Shown piece after piece: positions 1 through 7,077 of a DNA stretch of 7,077 bases. Position 1 is the stretch's first letter. Every line of letters begins with the position of its first letter. The notes beneath the pieces were generated by a model. The model was given only the letters and a program-made list of their open reading frames with translations. It had not been told where the DNA came from and did no database searches. The position numbers and the translations under genes were made by a program. Origin of the DNA: Calditrichia bacterium (lineage in GTDB: Bacteria; Calditrichota; Calditrichia; RBG-13-44-9); assembly GCA_026991005.1 (NCBI GenBank), contig JALXCH010000183.1, forward strand, positions 1-7,077, written 5' to 3'.

Positions 1-1637
<1,637 letters not shown>

Positions 1638-1645
1638 GGTACCAA

Positions 1646-1651
1646 CCTCAA
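1646..1651 (-). promoter_or_regulatory. Ribosome binding site of the sensor kinase
   Basis: The minus strand reads TTGAGG followed by 8 nt and then GTG at 1637. This Shine-Dalgarno sequence decides for the GTG start, because no ATG lies between the upstream in-frame stop and the PAS domain except one at residue 30, which would remove a plausible helical N-terminus. Confidence 0.7.
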
Positions 1652-1658
1652 TAAATGG

Positions 1659-1686
1659 TTTAAATATTGACTAATATCAGAGTCAA
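1659..1686 (-). promoter_or_regulatory. Candidate promoter of the sensor kinase with overlapping inverted repeat
   Basis: On the minus strand TTGACT (1686-1681) could be a -35 element and TTTAAA (1664-1659) a weak -10 element, 16 bp apart, giving a leader of roughly 15 nt before the GTG start. A perfect 6-bp inverted repeat, TTGACT and AGTCAA separated by 8 bp (1667-1686), covers the -35 box and part of the spacer, as an operator might. The -35 matches the sigma-70 consensus well and the -10 matches poorly. The assignment rests on position and sequence only. Confidence 0.4.
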
Positions 1687-2065
1687 CATCTCACAGTCAT
1701 GCGATTCCAATGAAAAAGACCACATTTTCTTGTTTAGGGAAAAAATACTGAACCGGAAAGGGCGAAAAACGGACAGGGATTCCCGCAAAGATTTTCGATT
1801 TTCTGAGAAAGGGAAGGCTGCAACACGCACCGCCTGTAAATCGCTTTAGCAATATGGCACCACCATTTCTGGTCGGTGCAATACGGCCAATCCACCCCGT
1901 TTTGTAATTCCCTGGTTAATTCCAAAATTTCGACTCCCTTCGAAACGCCCCTGCATACCCTGAAAAAAAAGATGCTAAAAATATACTCTCGTCCCTGTTC
2001 TTGAAATATCGACAAATCTAACGGAATCTTTATTGCTCCCGGGAGAATTCCCCGCTCTACGATTT

Positions 2066-2123
2066 TTACCTAAATTTGTTGAGGTATTCTTTAAAACTAA
2101 CTATATTTAAAAAATTTAGGTAA
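2066..2123. repeat. Perfect 12-bp inverted repeat bracketing the lptF promoter
   Basis: The left arm TTACCTAAATTT (2066-2077) and the right arm AAATTTAGGTAA (2112-2123) are exact reverse complements, separated by 34 bp that contain the candidate -35 and -10 boxes of lptF. The arm centres are 46 bp apart. The match stops abruptly at both ends of each arm. The right arm ends 7 nt before the lptF ATG and includes the only purine-rich AGG that could serve as a ribosome site. Possible roles are paired binding sites for a repressor, or an RNA stem that hides the ribosome site in transcripts starting further upstream. Confidence 0.75.
2079..2107 (+). promoter_or_regulatory. Candidate lptFG promoter
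   Basis: TTGAGG (2079-2084) and TATATT (2102-2107) are separated by exactly 17 bp, close to a sigma-70-type consensus. The element also partly fits the TTG / TAnnTTT pattern known from Bacteroidota. Transcription would start near 2113-2115, about 16 nt before the lptF ATG, inside the right arm of the inverted repeat. It is the best promoter-like match close to the gene; a second promoter further upstream in the 493-bp gap cannot be excluded. Confidence 0.55.
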
Positions 2124-2130
2124 TTAGAGC

Positions 2131-3579
2131 ATGTTTATTTTAGCCCGATACATCATTCGCGAACATGTTGGTCCCTTTCTCTTTTCGCTGGCGGTTATCA
2201 TGTTCGTGTTTGTCACAAAATTTATTGTGCAATACATTGGTAAAATTTTCGGGAAGGGGCTTTCGCTCGGCACTATTCTGGAGTTTGTGTATTTGAATTT
2301 GGCCTGGATGCTGGCTCTGGCGGTGCCCATGGCCGTGCTGGTTGCTACGCTGATGGCGTTCGGGCGATTGAGTGCCGACAACGAAATTACCATTCTTAAA
2401 ACTTCGGGCATCAGCCTCTACTATGTGATTCGTCCCGTGCTGTTGCTGGCCATTGTACTCACCATTCTCATGTTTTTATTTAATGACCGGGTTTTACCGG
2501 AATACAACCACCGTGCCCGGCTGCTCTTTTACAGCATTTCCCGCAAAAAGCCTACCTTGCAACTGGAAGAAGGGATTTACATCCCCATGGGGAAATTCAG
2601 CATTCTGGTAGAAGATATAGAAAAGAGCCTTGGTGAGGAAGTATTGAGGAAAAGCGACATCATGGGCCCGGATTTTGATGAAGGTGCCGCCGACCGGTTG
2701 CACAATATCACCATCTTCGACCGCAGCGAAGCTTCGGTTCAACGCACCATCATTGCCGAGCAGGGACGGCTTGTCTTCGATAAGAAAAAAGAACGGCTGG
2801 TGTTCACTCTGTTTAACGGGGAAATTCACGAAATCAGCACCAAAGACTTCAGTGAATACCGGCGTTTGCATTTTTCGCGCACGGTTTTTTACATTCCGGC
2901 ACCGGAGCTGGTATTTAAGCGGGCGCAGGACAACTGGCGGGGCGACCGTGAAATGAGCATCGCCATGATGAATGCCGAGGTGGAAAAATTTCGCAAATCC
3001 ATTGCCCGGGAGGACAGTACCATACGCCGGGCTCTGCGCAACTATTTCATTTCGCCAGATAGTTTACAACATCTGCTGAGCAAAGCAATGCCGGTTGCCC
3101 AATTAGATACCCTGAGCCGCACTCAAAAACAAATTGCCCGCTCCAAAGCACTGCGTAAAATCCAGATTACCCTGCAAAAAATCAAAACTGCCCGGAAAAA
3201 TATCAAATATCATAAACAACAAATAAACAAATTTGATGTAGAAATTTACAAGAAGCTTTCCATCCCCTTTGCCTGCATCGTATTTGTGCTCATCGGGGCA
3301 CCACTGGGCATCCGGGCACGCAAGGGAAGCCTGGGTATCGGAATCACCTTTAGCATCGGCTTCTTTCTGCTTTACTGGGTTTTTCTGATTGGCGGGGAAG
3401 AATTAGCCGACCGCCAGCTCATTTCCCCCTTCCTGGCCATGTGGCTGGCGAACATTATCGTGGGTGCTTTTGGAATTTACATGACTTACCGGGTGGTGAA
3501 AGAAACTACTTTCATTCAATGGGAGCGCCTGCCTAAATTCCTGCAAGCATTTTTTAAAGGAGAAGAAGATACTGCATGA
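2131..3579 (+). CDS. lptF: LptF/YjgP family LPS export permease, long form
   Basis: This is the LptF-type inner-membrane subunit of the LptB2FG ABC transporter, which extracts LPS from the inner membrane and passes it to the periplasmic Lpt bridge. The N-terminus (MFILARYIIREHVGPF) and the stretch SADNEITILKTSGIS (81-95) match the YjgP signature regions. Predicted layout: TM1 about 13-36, TM2 about 53-77, TM3 about 98-118, periplasmic beta-jellyroll about 140-265, an inserted helical segment about 275-370, TM4 about 376-394, TM5 about 401-420, TM6 about 432-454, and a short cytoplasmic tail. At 482 residues it is over 100 longer than the roughly 360 of the Escherichia coli protein, mainly because of the insert. 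The insert is rich in Lys and Arg, with no Asp or Glu from 333 to 367. The ribosome site is weak (TTAGG about 10 nt upstream). The stop codon overlaps the lptG start (ATGA), so the two are one operon. The LptF rather than LptG assignment rests on N-terminal resemblance and gene order. Confidence 0.92.
   Translation: MFILARYIIREHVGPFLFSLAVIMFVFVTKFIVQYIGKIFGKGLSLGTILEFVYLNLAWMLALAVPMAVLVATLMAFGRLSADNEITILKTSGISLYYVIRPVLLLAIVLTILMFLFNDRVLPEYNHRARLLFYSISRKKPTLQLEEGIYIPMGKFSILVEDIEKSLGEEVLRKSDIMGPDFDEGAADRLHNITIFDRSEASVQRTIIAEQGRLVFDKKKERLVFTLFNGEIHEISTKDFSEYRRLHFSRTVFYIPAPELVFKRAQDNWRGDREMSIAMMNAEVEKFRKSIAREDSTIRRALRNYFISPDSLQHLLSKAMPVAQLDTLSRTQKQIARSKALRKIQITLQKIKTARKNIKYHKQQINKFDVEIYKKLSIPFACIVFVLIGAPLGIRARKGSLGIGITFSIGFFLLYWVFLIGGEELADRQLISPFLAMWLANIIVGAFGIYMTYRVVKETTFIQWERLPKFLQAFFKGEEDTA
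3556..3562 (+). promoter_or_regulatory. Ribosome binding site of lptG inside the end of lptF
   Basis: AAAGGAG lies within the last codons of lptF, 13 nt before the lptG ATG at 3576. The spacing is longer than ideal. Together with the ATGA overlap, it suggests that terminating ribosomes on lptF help to start lptG (translational coupling). Confidence 0.6.
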
Positions 3580-4661
3580 TCACCATACTGGATCGCTACA
3601 TTACCAAAAAATTTCTGACCATTCTTTTCTTCAACATTCTGGCGTTTATTATCATTTTTCTGGTGATTGATTTAATTGAACATCTGGACAAATTCCTTTC
3701 TTACAAAGCGACCTTTCATCAGGTGGCTAAATATTATTTCTACTACATTCCCTTCATTATCATCCTCACGCTACCCATTTCCATGCTTCTAAGCAGCTTA
3801 TTTTCGCTGGGCACGATGGCTCAGTACAACGAAATTGTTGCCATCCAGACTTCCGGAGTCAGTTTGTACCGCATTCTTCTGCCCATTTTGTTGCTGGCGT
3901 TCCTCATTAGCATTATTTCCGGAATAGTCGGAGAGACCATTGTCCCCCAGACGAATCGCCTGCGTCTGGATGTGTACCGGTACGAAATCAAGAAAGAAAC
4001 CCGAAAAATTCGTACCGCGCGCAGCCAGCTGGCAATTCAGGACACCGGTCATCGGCAATTGTACATTCAGTTCTACGAAGTTGCCAAAAAACGTGCCCAC
4101 AATGTGAACATCCTGTGGATTGAAGGGGATAAAATTGTCCGGCGCCTGGATTGCCGGTACATGATCTGGGATGATCGCAAGGAAATGTGGATGTTACGAG
4201 ACGTTACGGAACGAATTTTCCAGGATTCCCAGGAAAAGATTACCCATTACGATTCGCTGGCGTATGCCGATTCCCGCATCACCGTGGAGGATTTGCTGGA
4301 TCTGGAAATTCAGCCGGAAGAGATGAATTACGCAGAGTTAAATCGTTTCGTCGATAAAATGCTGGCACTGGGTGCCGATGCCCGGCGCTGGCTGGTGGAT
4401 TTGTACATGAAGATTTCCTATCCGCTGGCTAATTTTATCATTGTCCTGTTTGGGGCTCCCCTGGCGGCACGCAAACGCCGCAGCGGCCCCGCACTGGGAT
4501 TTGCTCTGGCGCTCCTGATCAGCTTCATTTATTTCTTATTCCTGCGCACAGGTCAGGTGCTGGGGCATAAAGGGGAATTACCCCCCTGGCTGGCGGCCTG
4601 GATTGGTAACATCGTCTTCGGAGCAGGAGGAATCATCACCATGCTCCGCGTTCGGAAATAA
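3576..4661 (+). CDS. lptG: LptG/YjgQ family LPS export permease
   Basis: This is the partner permease of LptF in the inner-membrane LPS extractor LptB2FG. The N-terminal LDRYI (5-9), the region AQYNEIVAIQTSGVS (82-96) and GETIVPQ (119-125) line up with the LptG family. Predicted membrane segments are about 12-34, 53-78, 100-122, 276-294, 305-324 and 337-357. A periplasmic beta-jellyroll lies between the third and fourth (about 140-265). At 361 residues it has the normal family length, unlike its long LptF neighbour. The conserved FGAPLAARKRRSG loop after TM4 is the LptG counterpart of IGAPLGIRARKGS in the upstream protein. Start and lptF stop overlap by 4 bp. In an ungapped comparison from LDRYI, the lysine on E. 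coli TM1 reported to contact LPS (K34) corresponds to Asp32 here; that alignment is from memory. No terminator follows directly; the first strong hairpin is at 4942-4983. Confidence 0.93.
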   Translation: MITILDRYITKKFLTILFFNILAFIIIFLVIDLIEHLDKFLSYKATFHQVAKYYFYYIPFIIILTLPISMLLSSLFSLGTMAQYNEIVAIQTSGVSLYRILLPILLLAFLISIISGIVGETIVPQTNRLRLDVYRYEIKKETRKIRTARSQLAIQDTGHRQLYIQFYEVAKKRAHNVNILWIEGDKIVRRLDCRYMIWDDRKEMWMLRDVTERIFQDSQEKITHYDSLAYADSRITVEDLLDLEIQPEEMNYAELNRFVDKMLALGADARRWLVDLYMKISYPLANFIIVLFGAPLAARKRRSGPALGFALALLISFIYFLFLRTGQVLGHKGELPPWLAAWIGNIVFGAGGIITMLRVRK

Positions 4662-5012
4662 CGGTTTTAGGAACAAAATTACTAATCTCCGAGAAAACAA
4701 TAGAAGATTGGAATTGAGAATTCACACCCATTATCACCTCAGATGGAAAAGTAAATTGCAGTGAATTAAGCAGTTGATGGTATGGTAGCCATCAGAGAAG
4801 AAATAGTAAGAAAGGATTTTCCTCTTCCTTTTCCCCATCTATTTAAAAATCAGGAATATTTTCTTTTTTCCATGATGATGCGTTGTTGAGGAGAGAACAT
4901 ACTTCCGGGAATTATCCTCTTTTCAGATTAAATCGGTTTTTAACAACACCTCCCCGGCGCTAAAAACACCGGGGAGGGTTGTTTCCATGGATTCGGAGGG
5001 CTCTTGTTGGCA
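4662..5012. other. Convergent intergenic region downstream of lptG
   Basis: This 351-bp gap between the convergent lptG and secreted-protein genes contains no supportable gene; every ATG checked on the plus strand meets a stop within a few codons. It is AT-rich with pyrimidine-rich stretches (about 4813-4840). Besides the terminator hairpin near its right end, it has two small perfect inverted repeats: GAATT-GAG-AATTC (4711-4723) and TGATGG / CCATCA with an 8-nt loop (4775-4794). I assign neither a function. Confidence 0.65.
4942..4983. terminator. Strong hairpin, probable bidirectional intrinsic terminator
   Basis: The arms AACAAC-A-CCTCCCCGG (4942-4957) and CCGGGGAGG-GTTGTT (4969-4983) pair over 15 bp with a single bulged A and an 11-nt loop. 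The inner 9 bp are almost all G-C. On the plus strand the G-C stem is followed by GTTGTTT. On the minus strand it is followed by TGTTGTTAAAAACC. Both are T-rich but not ideal runs. It lies 29 nt past the stop of the minus-strand secreted-protein gene and 280 nt past lptG, so it serves the former most directly and can stop lptFG read-through. Confidence 0.75.
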
Positions 5013-7061
5013 TTATCGAATGATGGCCAATTTACCGGTTTTTAATTTCTTACCTTTCTCATCTTTAATTAGATAAATGTACAAACCACTGGCTAACTGC
5101 TGATTTTGCTGATTCACAGGTTTCCATTGCCAGCGCCGCACCTGAATGTTGTCCAGCAAAATTTCGTTTACTTTTTCCCCGACGAGGGAATAAATGGTAA
5201 TTTTTTGAGTTCCCGGTGGTAGATTGGAGAAATACACATATTCGTGTCCCTGTTTCAAGCGGAAGGGATTGGGAAAGACCACAATTTCTTTCTCGCTTTT
5301 GGAATCCTCCCCCCGGTTCTGATACTGAAAAACCGAATCGGATGCTGTGACTTGATATCCGGAGGTATCCGTCAGGGTTAGGGTGTACGAATAAGTCGTA
5401 TCCGGAGCAAGTTGCTCCAGATAAAAATCGTGCTTTTTAGTAAAATTGGGGGAACGATAGGTAAATAGCATTGTGGGATTGTTCCAGTAAGTCAGTTCCA
5501 CCTTGCTGGGGATGTCGGTTTGAATCTGGACATTAATGCGCCCACCGGGCAGCGGGTTGAATCTTATGCTTGAGAGATCCACCCGCGCCGCTACTCGCAC
5601 CTGAATGCTGGCCTGGGCGGAAAGCCCCCCGGGATCCTGCACCTGAATATGCACCTGCGATTCACCCCACCAATCTGCTTCGGGACGAATGTACAGCACG
5701 GTTTGCTGGGCTTCGAACTGGGTTTGTAAATGCTCGCCCGGCTGAATATCCCACACCAGTTCGCTTAGAGTATTGGTGGAATCCACCACATAATTCCCCA
5801 GCACCACGGCAATCAGGCTATCTTCTGCTAATTTAAAGGTTGCCGGAAGCGAGAGCACAGGAGGAGTATTGTTTTGACTGGGATTGTAATGAATGGTGAC
5901 CACACTGGTATCCGAAGCTCCGGCGGGATCGGTTACAATAAATTTCCCATCTTCGCTGGTGGTATTATCCAGACTGATAATTTTAACAATTTTTTGTGTT
6001 TCATCCTCCCACTGAAATTGAAAATGGGTGTAACCCACAAATTGCCAGTTTAACTCCATCGGCTGGTTATCCGGATCGGTAGCGTAAAGTTTCAGGTCGA
6101 AGGTGTTGGAGCTAATCGCGCTGGTAAAAATGTTTTGAATGGTAATCTCCGGCGGGTCGTTTACCGGAAACACCGTCACCACCACTTCTTCCATGCGGGT
6201 GTTTTGGTCCGGATCCGTTGCCTGAAAAATCACTGTATCTTTTCCGAACCAGTTGGTAACGGTTGGAGTAAACGTGACTTTACGGGTACTGGCCTGATAA
6301 TCGGCCTGAAGGTGATCCAGCCCCAGGAACTCCCAGCTCAAATCCGAGGGAGCATAAGGAGAGACGGTAACACAGGAATCCATCCACAATTCAAATTGAC
6401 CATCCTCCGGGAAGGTAATGGGTGGAATGGTAACGGTAAAGACGAATTGCGTGTTACCTGTGACGGTTAAGGATATCGTCTTTTTGTCCCAGAATCCGTC
6501 GGGGTCTTCTACCCGAAGGGTAAATTCTGCCGGACCGGTGTAATTATTGGGTGAGGACGAAATTTCCAGATTGTTCCCGTTCACTGCGACCTGAAGATGA
6601 GAAGCGTTACTCACACTAATCTGCAAATCCGAAATATTATCGTCCGGGTCGAACACCGCATCCGTTAATGGGACAGTCACCGGTTGCCCGGATGAGATGC
6701 TGTTCAGGGTGAGTATGACCTGAGGAATTCCCACCGAAACAGGATCGGTAAAGGGAGAAATATTCCCCGCCGAGTCCATCGCCGCCAGCTTGTAGGAATA
6801 GAGTTCTCCGGGATGAATATTATCTCGATCTACCGCATGGGTCTGAGGATGAGGGATACTCTTGATGAGCTGGTAATTCCCTGAATTCCCCACAGCACGG
6901 TACAACTTGTACTGAAACATGTCGCTTTCGGAATTTGCGTTCCAGTACAAGTTCAAAGAATCGGTTTGTGAAAATAACACTGTTACACTAATTAACCAGA
7001 AAAAACTGACCAGTTTTAAAATCCCTTTCAAGGTTGTCCTCCAGAAATTTTTTCTTACCAT
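5013..7061 (-). CDS. Secreted FnIII/cadherin-like repeat protein with C-terminal FlgD-like (type IX type A) sorting domain
   Basis: This is a large exported protein with no catalytic domain that I recognise; an adhesin, surface-scaffold or binding role is inference. Seen in order: a signal peptide with basic n-region, hydrophobic core (about 14-30) and likely cleavage near LFSQ (29-32); an FnIII-like domain (about 33-112, with YKLYRAVG and YSYKLAAMDSAGN); and four cadherin/Ig-like repeats (about 115-202, 206-300, 303-393, 400-490). The repeats carry acidic motifs that may bind calcium, DPDD 138, DPDG 186, DPDQ 283 and DPDN 329, and recurring HLQ or HFQ motifs. A second FnIII-like domain (about 495-580, LAPDTTYSYTLTLTDTSG) follows. 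Last is an 85-90-residue sorting domain starting VVFPNPF (594-600) and ending GLYIYLIKDEKG...KTGKLAIIR. In FCB bacteria this domain directs outer-membrane export by the Por/type IX system and is usually cleaved. The gene stands alone in the window. An alternative TTG start at 7031 is discussed in the findings. Confidence 0.88.
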   Translation of the reverse strand: MVRKNFWRTTLKGILKLVSFFWLISVTVLFSQTDSLNLYWNANSESDMFQYKLYRAVGNSGNYQLIKSIPHPQTHAVDRDNIHPGELYSYKLAAMDSAGNISPFTDPVSVGIPQVILTLNSISSGQPVTVPLTDAVFDPDDNISDLQISVSNASHLQVAVNGNNLEISSSPNNYTGPAEFTLRVEDPDGFWDKKTISLTVTGNTQFVFTVTIPPITFPEDGQFELWMDSCVTVSPYAPSDLSWEFLGLDHLQADYQASTRKVTFTPTVTNWFGKDTVIFQATDPDQNTRMEEVVVTVFPVNDPPEITIQNIFTSAISSNTFDLKLYATDPDNQPMELNWQFVGYTHFQFQWEDETQKIVKIISLDNTTSEDGKFIVTDPAGASDTSVVTIHYNPSQNNTPPVLSLPATFKLAEDSLIAVVLGNYVVDSTNTLSELVWDIQPGEHLQTQFEAQQTVLYIRPEADWWGESQVHIQVQDPGGLSAQASIQVRVAARVDLSSIRFNPLPGGRINVQIQTDIPSKVELTYWNNPTMLFTYRSPNFTKKHDFYLEQLAPDTTYSYTLTLTDTSGYQVTASDSVFQYQNRGEDSKSEKEIVVFPNPFRLKQGHEYVYFSNLPPGTQKITIYSLVGEKVNEILLDNIQVRRWQWKPVNQQNQQLASGLYIYLIKDEKGKKLKTGKLAIIR

Positions 7062-7072
7062 AAAGTTGCAAA

Positions 7073-7077
7073 CTCCT
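7073..7077 (-). promoter_or_regulatory. Ribosome binding site of the secreted protein
   Basis: The minus strand reads AGGAG at the very edge of the window, 11 nt before the ATG at 7061. It supports that ATG. The promoter must lie beyond the window end. Confidence 0.6.

Larger units (their letters stand above)
1638..2130. other. Divergent intergenic region between sensor kinase and lptF
   Basis: This 493-bp stretch holds no gene I can support. Its two ends carry candidate promoters for the flanking genes. The middle (about 1740-2060) contains several small symmetric elements. These are an imperfect hairpin GCACC-ACC / GGT-C-GGTGC with a 6-nt loop (1857-1879), a perfect hairpin TTTCGA-CTCCCT-TCGAAA (1928-1945), and a 10-bp palindrome CTCCCGGGAG (2036-2045). 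An imperfect direct repeat starting GCAATAYGGC occurs at 1849 and 1878. None has the T-run expected of an intrinsic terminator, and I do not recognise a known riboswitch or small RNA. An open frame on the minus strand (1734-2015) starts at TTG, lacks a ribosome site and has a coding-unlike composition, so it is not called. Confidence 0.6.

Noticed and set aside
1667..1849. Plus-strand open frame of 60 codons upstream of lptF
   Set aside because: It has a TTG start inside the kinase promoter dyad, no ribosome site, a low-complexity charged translation, and no resemblance to any family I know.
1928..1945. TTTCGA-CTCCCT-TCGAAA hairpin as an intrinsic terminator
   Set aside because: The stem is only 6 bp and AT-rich, no T-run follows on the plus strand, and only four T follow on the minus strand. 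No gene ends nearby.
1734..2015. Minus-strand open frame of 93 codons between the kinase and lptF
   Set aside because: It begins at TTG without a ribosome site. Its translation is rich in Cys and Trp, with no recognisable domain. It spans several hairpins and ends without any neighbouring context. It is most likely a chance frame.
2066..2123. The 12-bp inverted repeat as terminal repeats of a tiny mobile element
   Set aside because: Only 34 bp lie between the arms, these are filled by a promoter-like sequence, and no flanking target-site duplication is visible. A regulatory role fits better.
2494..2871. Minus-strand open frame inside lptF
   Set aside because: It is a shadow of the lptF jellyroll coding region, with no ribosome site or domain.
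5570..6470. Plus-strand open frames inside the secreted-protein gene
   Set aside because: They lie antisense to a continuous 682-codon frame with signal peptide, repeats and sorting domain. Their Arg/Pro-rich translations are typical of antisense shadows.

Overview
The window carries four protein-coding genes and looks like ordinary chromosomal DNA from a Gram-negative bacterium of the FCB superphylum. Three things point there. A complete two-subunit LPS-export permease pair shows an LPS outer membrane. One secreted protein ends in a FlgD-like / type IX secretion type A C-terminal sorting domain (FPNPF start, GLYIYLI and final KTGKLAIIR-type strands), which is typical of Bacteroidota, Ignavibacteriota, Calditrichota and related candidate phyla. 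The moderate GC content and the FCB-style long LptF agree. A Calditrichota- or Ignavibacteriota-like host is my inference; no rRNA or other phylogenetic marker is present.

Layout. Positions 1-1637 (minus) hold the first 545 residues of a soluble PAS-GAF-HisKA-HATPase sensor kinase, cut by the window start inside the ATPase domain. A 493-bp divergent intergenic region (1638-2130) follows, with a candidate kinase promoter/operator at its left end and a candidate lptF promoter at its right end. The lptF promoter is framed by a perfect 12-bp inverted repeat. Positions 2131-4661 (plus) hold lptF and lptG, translationally coupled by an ATGA overlap. A 351-bp convergent intergenic region (4662-5012) contains a strong, probably bidirectional terminator hairpin. 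Positions 5013-7061 (minus) hold a 682-residue secreted multidomain protein: signal peptide, FnIII-like, four cadherin/Ig-like repeats, a second FnIII-like domain and the sorting domain. Its Shine-Dalgarno sequence lies on the last bases of the window.

How the genes work together. LptF and LptG form the inner-membrane channel of the LptB2FG ABC exporter that pulls LPS out of the inner membrane; lptB, lptC and lptA are not in the window. The kinase and the secreted protein have no demonstrable functional link to lptFG. Shared membership of the cell-envelope theme is only suggestive.

I found no mobile element, CRISPR array, tRNA, rRNA or clearly new multi-gene system. The observations most worth a second look are the 12-bp inverted repeat bracketing the lptF promoter, the long acid-free basic helix inserted in the periplasmic part of LptF, and the four-fold repeat with a recurring H-L-Q motif in the secreted protein.
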